A stretch of DNA of 10,112 nucleotides from Spirochaetota bacterium. Its GTDB lineage: Bacteria; Spirochaetota; UBA4802; UBA5368. A model generated the notes under the pieces. The model was not told the DNA's origin. It did no database searches and was given only the letters and a program-made list of their open reading frames with translations. Below, piece by piece: positions 1 to 6,451 of the stretch (its first letter is position 1; every line of letters starts with the position of its first letter). The stretch is from the NCBI GenBank assembly GCA_017998475.1, contig JAGODA010000098.1, positions 1 through 10,112 on the forward strand, written 5' to 3'. The position numbers were made by a program, and so were the translations under genes.

Positions 1-493
1 GGCGGTAGCCATTGTCGCTTTTCGACAGTACAACGGTATGTCCGTTCGAACTCAGGAATCCGGCGATCTCCTGGGATTTTTCCCTGCTGAGGTCCCTGCC
101 CACCGGTATTACAAAGGGGTATTCGGCCCTGGGGAACACCTCGCTTGCGGGTTTTCCGGTCCTGTCACCGTCGCGGACTTCCGCTACGGCGCTTTCGTTG
201 AGAAGTCCCGAAACTTTCCTGATTGTGCTCGACATGGCCTTTCGCGTGGACTCGTCTACGATTTCCTTTTGCGGACCTCCGGCGAACTTTATGCCTATTA
301 CGAGTCCGGCGGTAAACGAAATGATGCAGAGGGCGATGACGAACGACATGAGGCCTGTGGCCTTTTTCCTGATGCGCTCGTTCTCCCGGTGTTTCATGTC
401 GCTCATGCGCGCGAAATATTCGGGATCGGTCGTATCGAGATGGTATGGGTGGCTGCGGGCGCTGTTCCGGCTGTAAAAATCCATGTTCTGCAT
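1..493 (-). CDS. Single-pass membrane protein with SPOR-like C-terminal domain (partial)
   Basis: Only the first 164 residues are visible; the gene runs off the left edge. The ATG at 493 is preferred because AGGGA lies 9 nt upstream; an in-frame ATG at 484 would be too far from it. Residues 1-46 are polar and probably cytoplasmic. Residues 47-70 form one hydrophobic membrane segment (LMSFVIALCIISFTAGLVIG). A linker rich in charged and small residues follows. From about residue 124 the pattern YPFVIPVGRDLS, then an amphipathic helix, then HTVVLSKSDNGYR resembles the beta-alpha-beta start of a SPOR domain. In that family this domain binds glycan strands of peptidoglycan lacking stem peptides, often at the division site. 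The short cytoplasmic tail, single membrane span and periplasmic SPOR layout is common for division or cell-wall proteins. The coding region and membrane segment are clear; the SPOR assignment is inference because the domain is truncated. Confidence 0.75.
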   Translation of the reverse strand, partial: MQNMDFYSRNSARSHPYHLDTTDPEYFARMSDMKHRENERIRKKATGLMSFVIALCIISFTAGLVIGIKFAGGPQKEIVDESTRKAMSSTIRKVSGLLNESAVAEVRDGDRTGKPASEVFPRAEYPFVIPVGRDLSREKSQEIAGFLSSNGHTVVLSKSDNGYR

Positions 494-536
494 GCTGTTC
501 GTTCCCTGCGTGATGAATTACCGGCCGGCGCATCCG

Positions 537-551
537 GCGCCGTCACGGCGC
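537..551. other. Perfect GC-rich hairpin upstream of the SPOR-like gene
   Basis: GCGCCG (537-542) and CGGCGC (546-551) form a perfect 6-bp stem with a 3-nt TCA loop. It is followed directly by a second small palindrome, CGATG-G-CATCG (551-561). Both lie 44-68 nt upstream of the start codon at 493, so they would fall in that gene's leader if transcription starts further upstream. No T-run follows on either strand, so a simple intrinsic terminator is unlikely. Confidence 0.4.
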
Positions 552-629
552 GATGGCATCGCCGATCTTTCCCGGATCCTCAACGGGTGCCCGACAATCG
601 GACTATAGCGCCCGCCGGCACGACCGCGT

Positions 630-657
630 GCGGGGAGGGCATAGTATCCCCGCTTTT
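630..657 (+). terminator. Terminator-like hairpin followed by TTTT, oriented to the plus strand
   Basis: GCGGGGA (630-636) pairs perfectly with TCCCCGC (647-653) around a 10-nt loop, and TTTT follows at 654-657. Read on the plus strand this is intrinsic-terminator architecture. All genes nearby are on the minus strand, where the hairpin lies about 45 nt after the rluB stop codon but has no T-run behind it. It may serve the minus strand as a weak terminator or 3'-end hairpin, or stop antisense transcription. Confidence 0.4.
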
Positions 658-696
658 CTCGGCATCTTTACTGTACTTTTCGACCAGTGGGAGGGA

Positions 697-1452
697 TTAT
701 TTTAAGGAAAATTTACCGGGATCGCCCGGCAGGCCGACGGCCTTTCTGAGCGCCTTCACCTCCGCGGGACGAAGCGCCCGGTACGAGCGGGCATTCACTC
801 CCGTCAGTCGGACCGGGCCGAGCGCGACGCGACGCAGACGCCTTACTTTGTAGCCGAGTGTCGCCATGGTCACGCGTATCTGGCGCTTTTTTCCCTCGGT
901 GATGATCAGTTTGATGGTGTCGCCCGATTCGGAAACGGGGAATACGCGCGCCGGATTGGTCTTGAACTCCTTAAGGCGGACTCCCTTCTCGAGGCGTGCA
1001 CGATCGCGGTCGGTGAGCGGGCGGTCGAGGTCGATGATATACTCCTTCGGTATTTCGTACCGCGGATGGGTGAGCCTGAAGGCGAGATCACCGTCGTTGG
1101 TGAACAGCAGCAGTCCCTCGGTGTCGCGGTCCAGCCTGCCCACGGGCATCACGCCCTTTTCCCGGAAGTGGCCGGGAATGAGATCGAGGACTATCGCGCG
1201 GTTCTGCACGTCCTCCGCCGTGGTGATGTACCCTTTCGGCTTGTTGAGCATGAGATAGAACAGGCGCGTTTCGCGGACCAGCAACCGCCCGTCCAGGCGA
1301 ACCTCGTCAGTGTCCACGTCGATGATCCTCGAAAGATCGGCGGTTATCTGGTCGTTTACCCGTATGCGACCCTCGGCCACCAGCTGCTCGACCCTGCGCC
1401 TGGATCCGAGGCCGCAGTCGGCGAGGAAGCGGTTAATTCGAAGCCTTGGCAT
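697..1452 (-). CDS. rluB: RsuA/RluB-family 23S rRNA pseudouridine synthase
   Basis: Converts a specific uridine of 23S rRNA (position 2605 in E. coli numbering for RluB) to pseudouridine during ribosome assembly. The 251 residues match the family length. An N-terminal S4 RNA-binding domain covers about residues 2-50 (RINRFLADCGLGSRRRVEQL). The catalytic domain follows with KPKG (71-74), the active-site motif GRLDRDTEGLLLFTNDG with catalytic Asp108, TEGKKRQIR (185-193) and a late RRVALGP. The TEGLLLFTNDG variant fits RluB better than RsuA, though the exact target base is inference. The ATG at 1452 lies inside the end of the upstream lipoprotein gene (20-nt overlap). Its AAGGAGG is only 3 nt from the ATG, shorter than usual, so translational coupling is plausible. 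The S4 domain begins at once, leaving no room for a later start. Confidence 0.93.
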   Translation of the reverse strand: MPRLRINRFLADCGLGSRRRVEQLVAEGRIRVNDQITADLSRIIDVDTDEVRLDGRLLVRETRLFYLMLNKPKGYITTAEDVQNRAIVLDLIPGHFREKGVMPVGRLDRDTEGLLLFTNDGDLAFRLTHPRYEIPKEYIIDLDRPLTDRDRARLEKGVRLKEFKTNPARVFPVSESGDTIKLIITEGKKRQIRVTMATLGYKVRRLRRVALGPVRLTGVNARSYRALRPAEVKALRKAVGLPGDPGKFSLK

Positions 1453-2191
1453 CTTCCTCCTTCGGCGGTTGCGGGTTTTCGGCGGGAGCTTCCTCGTCCG
1501 CGGGCGGTTCCGCCATGCCCTCGGTAATCTTCCTGAAGCGTATCTCGTATTTTCCTTCCCTGGTCTCGAGGTGGTACATATTGCCGCGGTTTATGTATTT
1601 TAAATTCTGGCCGAAGGAAGTCCCGTTCAGGAAAACGATCGTTTCGTCATTGAAATTGAAATTGTATTCGCCTTCGATCTCCCTGCCCCCGCGCGCGTAC
1701 GACTTGTATTGTCCGTTTTCGTATATTTCGACACAGAGGTTGGTGAAATCGCCGTTCCTGTTCACGCTCCACCACTTGCCCGAAAGGTCTTTGCGCAGGG
1801 TTTCCTGTTCGTGCTCGCGAAGGTTCGATACATAGCTGTCGATTGAGCCGGACTGCGATTCCTTGAACACCCGTATGGTTGAACCGTAGACCCATCCTCC
1901 AAGGCCGTTTTCAAGCCGCACCTTGTACCAGTAGCTGTGGTCTTTGCCCACCCAGCTTTTCTCTCTGGACTGGTCGAGGACCTCCAGCCGCGTTCCCTTG
2001 CGCATGAGCGTGATGCGAGCGGAGTAAATCATGGGATCGATTCGAAGGGCCGTATTGTCGCTCACCACGACGGCGTACTCGGATACCTTCCGTGCGCGGG
2101 ACCTGTCATGGCGCCCCGAATCGCCGCACGACGCCCCGATGAGGGAGGCGGTGATGATGACCGTTAAAATGCGTACTCTGCGCGCGGACAT
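1433..2191 (-). CDS. SH3b-domain lipoprotein
   Basis: Predicted envelope lipoprotein of 252 residues. ATG at 2191 is chosen because AGAGG lies 6 nt upstream; a TTG two codons earlier overlaps that spacing. A basic stretch (RRVR), a hydrophobic core and Cys22 in LIGASC form a lipoprotein signal peptide. The box is loose: Gly rather than Leu stands at -3. Residues about 38-108 match a bacterial SH3 domain, with ALRIDP near the start, RKGTRLEVLD in the middle and WYKVRLENGLGGWVYG at the end. These domains commonly bind cell-wall peptides or proteins. Residues about 136-222 are beta-rich (LSGKWW, IYENGQYKSY, EGEYNFNFND) and resemble a lipocalin-like small barrel. The tail is rich in Pro and Glu. 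The role is unknown; envelope location is inferred from the signal. The stop overlaps the start of rluB, so the two genes are probably co-transcribed. Confidence 0.87.
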   Translation of the reverse strand: MSARRVRILTVIITASLIGASCGDSGRHDRSRARKVSEYAVVVSDNTALRIDPMIYSARITLMRKGTRLEVLDQSREKSWVGKDHSYWYKVRLENGLGGWVYGSTIRVFKESQSGSIDSYVSNLREHEQETLRKDLSGKWWSVNRNGDFTNLCVEIYENGQYKSYARGGREIEGEYNFNFNDETIVFLNGTSFGQNLKYINRGNMYHLETREGKYEIRFRKITEGMAEPPADEEAPAENPQPPKEEDAKASN

Positions 2192-2243
2192 GTGCAACCT
2201 CTTGATCCGGATTCTTCGACGGACGAGCCGCCGGGACTTTCTG

Positions 2244-2273
2244 CTTGTACGGCCGTCGCCGTTAATGCGTCAA
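2244..2273 (-). promoter_or_regulatory. Candidate sigma70-type promoter for the SH3 lipoprotein/rluB pair
   Basis: On the minus strand TTGACG (2273-2268) is followed after 18 nt by TACAAG (2249-2244), matching 5/6 and 4/6 of the consensus boxes. It lies in the 89-nt gap after the ykvA-like gene and would give a leader of roughly 45 nt before the ATG at 2191. Position and boxes are seen; activity is inference. Confidence 0.35.
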
Positions 2274-2280
2274 CCAACTT

Positions 2281-2688
2281 TTAACCGGAAATCCCGCCGG
2301 CGATAACCTGAGTGTAAAGGATGTACGCCGCGGCCGTAAGAAGCGCGACCCAGAGGGTGATGATAACAGGCGCCGCCCCGAGGAGCCTCGGTCTCTCCGA
2401 AAGGGTCTCCCGCGCGCGCATGCGGCACTCGAGGAGGACCCGTTCGGGGACCAGGCGAATGGCGATGAGTATGCCGAGCGGAACCAGCACCATGTCGTCG
2501 AGGTGGCCGAGGACGGGGATGAAATCGGGAATGAGGTCGATCGGACTGAACGCGTATGCCGCGACACAGATGGCGATGATGCGCGCCAGACGCGGCGTCC
2601 GCGGATCGCGATAGGCATAATAGAGAGTGAGCGCGTCGATCCGCAGTTCCGCCGTCCAGGCCTTCCACCGTTCAATGAGTCGCTTCAT
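2281..2688 (-). CDS. YkvA-family (DUF1232) membrane protein
   Basis: A 135-residue protein with the hallmark of the DUF1232/YkvA family at residues 36-72: an amphipathic/hydrophobic run, then SPIDLIPDFIPVLGHLDD and a second hydrophobic run. A further hydrophobic segment at about 105-127 is likely a membrane span. The biochemical role of the family is not established; members are small membrane-associated proteins. The start at 2688 is backed by GAGGA 6 nt upstream. The gene begins 27 nt after the peptidase stop codon and very likely shares its transcript. Overlapping reading frames in the same stretch are shadows, lacking the conserved motif. Confidence 0.87.
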   Translation of the reverse strand: MKRLIERWKAWTAELRIDALTLYYAYRDPRTPRLARIIAICVAAYAFSPIDLIPDFIPVLGHLDDMVLVPLGILIAIRLVPERVLLECRMRARETLSERPRLLGAAPVIITLWVALLTAAAYILYTQVIAGGISG

Positions 2689-2715
2689 GCTGTTTCCTCG
2701 CCGGTACGCGGGGTG

Positions 2716-4179
2716 TCAGCTTCCCGTGTTCTTAATCAGCTGGATAAAGAACTTGACCGCCTGCTCGTAATTCGAAACCGATATTCGCTCATTGGTTCCG
2801 TGCATGCGCTTGAGGTCTTCGTTCTTAATTGACAGCGGGGTGAAGCGGTAAACGTTCGCGCCGACGCCTGTGTAATAGCGCGAGTCTGTCGCGCCGAGGA
2901 CGAGGTACGGCGATACGATTGCGCCCGGGAATATCTGGTGAATGGTTTTCTGGAGAACCGTGAAAGAAGTGCTGGCGGTATTCGAGATCGGCGAGGGGTC
3001 GCTGCCTCCTTCGAGCGCGCGGATTTTCACCCTGGAGTCGCCAATCACTTTCTCGGCGCGCTTCATGACGGTTTCCATGGACTCTCCGGGCAGGATCCGG
3101 TAATTGACCACGGCGGTCGCCTTCTGAGGAAGAACGTTCTCCTTTTCGCTGCCCTTCAGCATCGTTGGCGCCGTCGTCGTACGGATCGACGCGGCCATGG
3201 ATGAGGACTTAAGAAGCATCGATTTCAGCACGCCCCCGAGCAGCCACATGTTGCCGAGGACCAGGCGGTTCGTAAACGACATCTCGGGCCCGAGGTACTT
3301 GAACATCTCCAGCGCCGCGCCCTCGAGCCGCGTGGGGAACTGGTTTTTCTCGAGCTTGGCGATGGCGGCGCACAGAATGCCCGCGGCGGTCTGTTTCGGC
3401 GGCATCGAGGAATGACCGCCTTCGCTTTCAACGCTGAATTCGAGACTCAGATATCCCTTCTCGGCGATACCGATCAGAGCGGCCGGCGCGGAAAGACCCG
3501 CGACGGCGCCTTCGATCACGCACCCGCCTTCGTCGAGTACATAGTCCAGGGAAACGCCCCGTGCCTTGAGAAGCGCCGCCATCTTCATGGCGCCGTTACG
3601 ACCGCTGACTTCCTCGTCGTGGCCGAAGGCCAGGTAGATGGTCTGCGGGGGCGTGTAACCCCTGGCGAGCAGGTATTCGACCGCCTCGAGCGTGCCCATA
3701 ACGTTAACCTTGATGTCGAGCGCCCCGCGGCCCCAGATATATCCGTCCGCGATCGCTCCCGAAAAAGGCGGATGGGTCCAGTCCTTCTCGGTCCCGGTTT
3801 CCACCGGGACCACGTCGATGTGGCCGAGAAGAAGGATCGGAGCGCGTTTGGGGTCGCTACCCTTCCACGTGTAGAGCAGACTGTAATTGTTTACGGTCTC
3901 CTTCGAGAGGGTCTTATGGACGCGCGGAAAGGCCGTTTCGAGCAACCGGTGGAATGCGAGAAAGGTCTTCCCGTCGAACTGCGCGGGATCCTGGTATGAA
4001 ATGGTCTTCAGCCGCAAGGCCCTGGAAAGGTTGTCGGCGATCCGGCGGGCATCGACGCCTTCGACGGTGGCGGGTTCAACAGCCACCTGTTTTGATGTGA
4101 AAAGAGCGGCCCGGACCAGGCAGGTCGCGATGATAATGCCCGCCAGCGCGGCGGCACCCAGCAGGATTTTCTTCTTCAT
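2716..4179 (-). CDS. Membrane-anchored M20-family metallopeptidase (PM20D1/carboxypeptidase S type)
   Basis: Zinc-dependent amidase/carboxypeptidase of the M20 clan, 487 residues. It starts with a basic tip (MKKK) and a hydrophobic segment (about 5-27) acting as signal anchor or uncleaved signal, so the enzyme probably works outside the cytoplasm. Catalytic features are intact: GHIDVVPV with metal ligand His120 and Asp122, the bridging Asp155 in GRGALDIK, HDEE with catalytic Glu189 and Glu190, DEGG near 216-219, GGHSSMPP with His256 in the lid domain, and the late MHGTNE with His460. The DWTHPPFSGAIADGYIWGRG region is typical of the carboxypeptidase S/PM20D1 branch, whose members hydrolyse N-acyl amino acids or C-terminal residues of peptides. 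The substrate here is unknown. The start is secure, with AAGGAGG at 4187-4193, 7 nt before the ATG. The ykvA-like gene follows after 27 nt. Confidence 0.92.
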   Translation of the reverse strand: MKKKILLGAAALAGIIIATCLVRAALFTSKQVAVEPATVEGVDARRIADNLSRALRLKTISYQDPAQFDGKTFLAFHRLLETAFPRVHKTLSKETVNNYSLLYTWKGSDPKRAPILLLGHIDVVPVETGTEKDWTHPPFSGAIADGYIWGRGALDIKVNVMGTLEAVEYLLARGYTPPQTIYLAFGHDEEVSGRNGAMKMAALLKARGVSLDYVLDEGGCVIEGAVAGLSAPAALIGIAEKGYLSLEFSVESEGGHSSMPPKQTAAGILCAAIAKLEKNQFPTRLEGAALEMFKYLGPEMSFTNRLVLGNMWLLGGVLKSMLLKSSSMAASIRTTTAPTMLKGSEKENVLPQKATAVVNYRILPGESMETVMKRAEKVIGDSRVKIRALEGGSDPSPISNTASTSFTVLQKTIHQIFPGAIVSPYLVLGATDSRYYTGVGANVYRFTPLSIKNEDLKRMHGTNERISVSNYEQAVKFFIQLIKNTGS

Positions 4180-4255
4180 AATGAGTCCTCCTTGGAATTA
4201 TATTCGTCCGGGCCTGTATTAATGAGATGGTCCCGTCCGGCAGGCTTTGGCGGGC

Positions 4256-4426
4256 CTACTTGAAGCAACCGAGCTGGCATCCCTTGATCTTGATCTTCAT
4301 CTCGTCGGCTGTTTTTCCGACGATAGCCGCACTGATGGAGAGTGTCTCTGCGATGCCGAGCGCGTCCTTGCAGTTGATTTTGCCGTCTTTGGAATGCTTC
4401 TCAATCATTTCCCTGATTCTGTCCAT
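4256..4426 (-). CDS. Small protein with C-terminal CQLGCF motif
   Basis: A 56-residue protein starting at ATG 4426, with GGAGGG 9 nt upstream. Residues about 2-12 and 18-30 look helical, followed by ISAAIVGKTADEM (31-43), a pattern reminiscent of a small helix-turn-helix. The end, IKIKGCQLGCFK, has two cysteines three residues apart (Cys50, Cys54), with a third at Cys19. From memory, short bacterial and archaeal proteins with a similar CQLGCF ending exist, but I cannot attach a named family or function. Metal or redox binding by the cysteines is a guess. A longer frame opening at 4597 is possible, but its added 57 residues are low-complexity and the ribosome-binding site supports 4426. It lies 76 nt upstream of the M20 peptidase gene on the same strand with no clear terminator between, so co-transcription is possible. 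Confidence 0.75.
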   Translation of the reverse strand: MDRIREMIEKHSKDGKINCKDALGIAETLSISAAIVGKTADEMKIKIKGCQLGCFK

Positions 4427-4663
4427 ATTATAAGTCCCTCCGATTTCTGGCTTTGCCGGTGGCTGTAGAGAAAACTGTCCCTGGAGGCGCCCGGAATCCT
4501 CGCTCTTCCGCCGATTCGAGGGGGCTTTTCCAAGAGTTTGTGTGCCAGGGTTGATATAGGGGGGATGTCGGGGCATAAGTAAATACAATTTTTCCATTTT
4601 TCGTGTCTTGATGCAGGGTTATGCGCACGGCCAATGGGGTGACCATTAATTTTCCTATTTTTA
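4427..4663 (-). other. Long non-coding leader/intergenic stretch upstream of the small cysteine protein
   Basis: This part of the 368-nt divergent gap shows no convincing gene. It has G-rich patches (4558-4565), A/T-rich stretches near 4580-4600 and 4645-4665, and two overlapping small pairings: GAATC 4494-4498 with GATTC 4513-4517, and CCTCG 4498-4502 with CGAGG 4517-4521. I compared it by eye with common riboswitch patterns such as cobalamin and found no match. No clear minus-strand promoter was found; TTGTCA (4669-4664) has no good partner box. Confidence 0.4.
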
Positions 4664-4692
4664 TTGACAAAATAACGCCGCAATACTAGCGT
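4664..4692 (+). promoter_or_regulatory. Candidate rplM-rpsI promoter
   Basis: A perfect TTGACA (4664-4669) follows an A/T-rich stretch (4646-4663). The best -10 at 17-nt spacing is TAGCGT (4687-4692), only 3/6, so the assignment rests on the -35 box, the A/T-rich upstream region and the position about 100 nt before rplM. Confidence 0.4.
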
Positions 4693-4752
4693 TGCGCTCT
4701 AACTGTTTGAGCCCCAATCAGCGGTTACCATCACTACAATGAATGAATTCTG

Positions 4753-4777
4753 ACCTGAAGGCAGAGGCGCTTCGGGT
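4753..4777 (+). promoter_or_regulatory. Hairpin in the rplM leader, possible L13 control element
   Basis: ACCTGAAG (4753-4760) pairs with CTTCGGGT (4770-4777) over 8 bp, including one G-U pair, with a 9-nt loop. It ends 8 nt before the GAGG ribosome-binding site (4786-4789) of rplM. L13 is known to repress its own operon in E. coli, and L13 leader RNAs are described in other bacteria. That this hairpin plays such a role here is inference from position. Confidence 0.4.
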
Positions 4778-4794
4778 ATGGCGGTGAGGATATA

Positions 4795-5238
4795 ATGATT
4801 ATACGACAGAAGACTTATTCCATGAAAGCCTCGGAGATCGACAAGAAGTGGTACATCGTCGACGCCGACGGTAAAGTGCTTGGAAGGCTCGCGACCGAGA
4901 TCGCGTCTATACTTCGCGGAAAGAAGAAGCCGGGTTTCACCCCCCATCTCGATATGGGCGACAACGTCATTGTCATAAACGCGGAAAAGGTGCTGCTCAC
5001 GGGGCGCAAGTCCGAGGAAAAGGAATATTTTTCGCACAGCAAGTATCCCGGAGGGGAGAAGTTCACCAACATAAAAAAGATCATGAAGGAGAAGCCCGAG
5101 TTCGTCATCGAGACGGCGGTAAAGGGAATGCTCCCCAAAAACAGGCTGGGCAGGAAAATGGCGGGTAACCTGAAGGTGTACGCCGGCGCCGATCATCCGC
5201 ATCAGGCGCAGAAGCCCGAAGAGCTGGTTCTGGGCTGA
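4795..5238 (+). CDS. rplM: 50S ribosomal protein L13
   Basis: Component of the large ribosomal subunit, an early-assembly protein that binds 23S rRNA. It has 147 residues, the usual length. Family landmarks in order: KWYIVDADGKVLGRLATEIA (19-38), GDNVIVINAEKVLLTGRK (55-72), and the signature region VKGMLPKNRLGRKM followed by LKVYAGADHPHQAQ (about 109-139). The ATG at 4795 has GAGG 5 nt upstream; a second ATG at codon 10 lacks such a site, and the nine-residue lead-in is tolerable for the family. rpsI follows after 32 nt, the classic rplM-rpsI pair. A leader hairpin precedes the ribosome-binding site. Confidence 0.98.
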   Translation: MIIRQKTYSMKASEIDKKWYIVDADGKVLGRLATEIASILRGKKKPGFTPHLDMGDNVIVINAEKVLLTGRKSEEKEYFSHSKYPGGEKFTNIKKIMKEKPEFVIETAVKGMLPKNRLGRKMAGNLKVYAGADHPHQAQKPEELVLG

Positions 5239-5270
5239 GAAATTAATCGCATACTTTAAGGAGAAAATCA

Positions 5271-5660
5271 ATGGCGGAGCAGTATTACGCGACCGGAAGA
5301 AGAAAGGCGTCGGTAGCGCGGGTGTATCTGAAGCCCGGTTCCGGCAGGATCAATATCAACGATCAGGATATAGCGAAATATTTTCGCAGGAAAACCCTGG
5401 AACTCATCGTCCGTCAGCCGCTTGAGTTGCTGAGCCAGGTGACCGCGTTCGACGTGTACGCGCATGTGGACGGCGGAGGATGGTCCGGCCAGGCCGGTGC
5501 CGTCCGTCTCGGAATCGCGCGCTGTCTCAACCTGGTCGACGAGCGGAACAAGAAACAGCTCCGCGAGGCAGGGTTCCTGACGCGCGATTCGCGTGCGGTG
5601 GAGCGCAAGAAGTACGGCCGCAAAAAGGCCCGCAAGCGTTTCCAGTTCTCGAAACGCTGA
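5271..5660 (+). CDS. rpsI: 30S ribosomal protein S9
   Basis: Small-subunit head protein whose C-terminal tail reaches the P-site tRNA. It has 129 residues. Typical features are ATGRRKASVARVYL at the start (7-20), the GGGWSGQAGAVRLGIAR signature (68-84), GFLTRDSRAVERKKYGRKKA (101-120) and the conserved Ser-Lys-Arg end. AAGGAG lies 7 nt before the ATG. It follows rplM by 32 nt with no terminator or promoter between, so the two are one transcript, ended by the hairpin at 5686-5726. Confidence 0.98.
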   Translation: MAEQYYATGRRKASVARVYLKPGSGRININDQDIAKYFRRKTLELIVRQPLELLSQVTAFDVYAHVDGGGWSGQAGAVRLGIARCLNLVDERNKKQLREAGFLTRDSRAVERKKYGRKKARKRFQFSKR

Positions 5661-5685
5661 TCGCGCGATTTTCGGCTGGAGGAGA

Positions 5686-5726
5686 GAGGAGGATGTTTCC
5701 CGGAAGGGGCATCCTCTTTCTTGTTT
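5686..5726 (+). terminator. Intrinsic terminator after rpsI
   Basis: GAGGAGGATG (5686-5695) pairs with CATCCTCTTT (5710-5719) in a 10-bp stem with two G-U pairs. The top can add a CCC/GGG stem closed by GGAA, a GNRA-type tetraloop. The run TTTCTTGTTT (5717-5726) supplies the U-rich tail. It begins 26 nt after the rpsI stop codon. Confidence 0.75.
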
Positions 5727-5800
5727 AATGATGGACGGGGCACGCTGGCGTTATATCGCACGGCGGTCCATAATCGCCGGCGGCGGGTCGGTTGAACCAC

Positions 5801-6430
5801 ATGATCGAAATAACGGGAATTCAAATAAAGGAAAGCCACGCTCTGGTCGCCCTCTCCACCGGGGAATCCCTCCCCATCTCTCATGAAAGCGTGAAAATAT
5901 ATGTTCTCTCCCGGGGAAAAGTAATTGACCATGATGAATACGGGCGGCTAAAGGAAGAGTCGGACCGCTTTTCATGCTACAGGAAGGCCCTTCAGTACCT
6001 TTCCCTGCGCGCGAGGTCTGTATTCGAACTCGAGCGCTACCTTCTGGGCAAGGGCCACTCGAAGCGGCACGTGCACGAAGCATCCGCCCGGCTTGCGGAG
6101 CGGGGCTATCTCGACGATTACGCCTACGCGATGAGCCATATTGCTAAAAGGCGTGGCCGCAGGGCGGTCGGGAAGAACAGGCTGCTCGCCGAGCTGTTTC
6201 GCAAAGGCGTTCCCGGGGATGTGGCCCGGAGGGCGCTTGCGGAGTTCCCCGGCGATCTGGTGGATCCGGAAGAGCTCTACAGGCTCGCCGCGGAGAAGTT
6301 CGGCAGGTTGAAGGGCAAAAAGGACGCCATACGCAAACTGGTTTTTTTTCTCAGACAGAGGGGATTCGAAAGCGATGAAATACGAAGGGTCGTTGAACGG
6401 CTCTCCGATGAAGATACCATGCCGGAATGA
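5801..6430 (+). CDS. recX: Regulatory protein RecX
   Basis: RecX binds RecA filaments and limits their growth and recombination activity. The 209 residues (from ATG 5801) show the family's three-helix repeats: about 57-105 with YLSLRARSVFELERYLLGKG, 106-150 with GKNRLLAELFRKGV, and 155-203 with RKLVFFLRQRGFESDEI. The N-terminal 1-50 is a beta-rich segment (ITGIQIKESHALVALSTGES), as in many homologues. The start is uncertain: TTG at 5792 is in frame, neither start has a clear Shine-Dalgarno, and ATG 5801 fits the usual N-terminus. A CATAAT (5769-5774) could be a -10 box, but no good -35 is in place. The gene follows the rpsI terminator and precedes alaS by 21 nt, so recX and alaS are probably co-transcribed. 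Confidence 0.9.
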   Translation: MIEITGIQIKESHALVALSTGESLPISHESVKIYVLSRGKVIDHDEYGRLKEESDRFSCYRKALQYLSLRARSVFELERYLLGKGHSKRHVHEASARLAERGYLDDYAYAMSHIAKRRGRRAVGKNRLLAELFRKGVPGDVARRALAEFPGDLVDPEELYRLAAEKFGRLKGKKDAIRKLVFFLRQRGFESDEIRRVVERLSDEDTMPE

Positions 6431-6451
6431 CGGCGGCGCGCGAGGTGACAG

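Noticed and set aside
596..610. TATAGT on the minus strand as a promoter for the SPOR-like gene
   Set aside because: The hexamer at the -35 position (CACGCG) does not resemble TTGACA.
38..853. 271-residue plus-strand open frame
   Set aside because: It lies antisense to the SPOR-like gene and rluB, spans their gap, has no family pattern or ribosome-binding site, and is explained by high GC content.
4197..4202. TATAAT on the minus strand before the M20 peptidase
   Set aside because: The start point would fall on the ribosome-binding site and no -35 box is at the right distance; TATAAT next to the starts at 4426 and 4795 was rejected for the same reason.
4427..4597. N-terminal extension of the small cysteine protein to an upstream ATG at 4597
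   Set aside because: Added residues show no domain pattern, and GGAGGG is placed correctly for the ATG at 4426.
4440..4600. Cobalamin-type riboswitch before the small cysteine gene
   Set aside because: A GCCACCG stretch recalls one conserved box, but the other conserved boxes are absent in order and spacing.
4699..5271. 190-residue minus-strand open frame
   Set aside because: Antisense to rplM, which is certain from its L13 signature.
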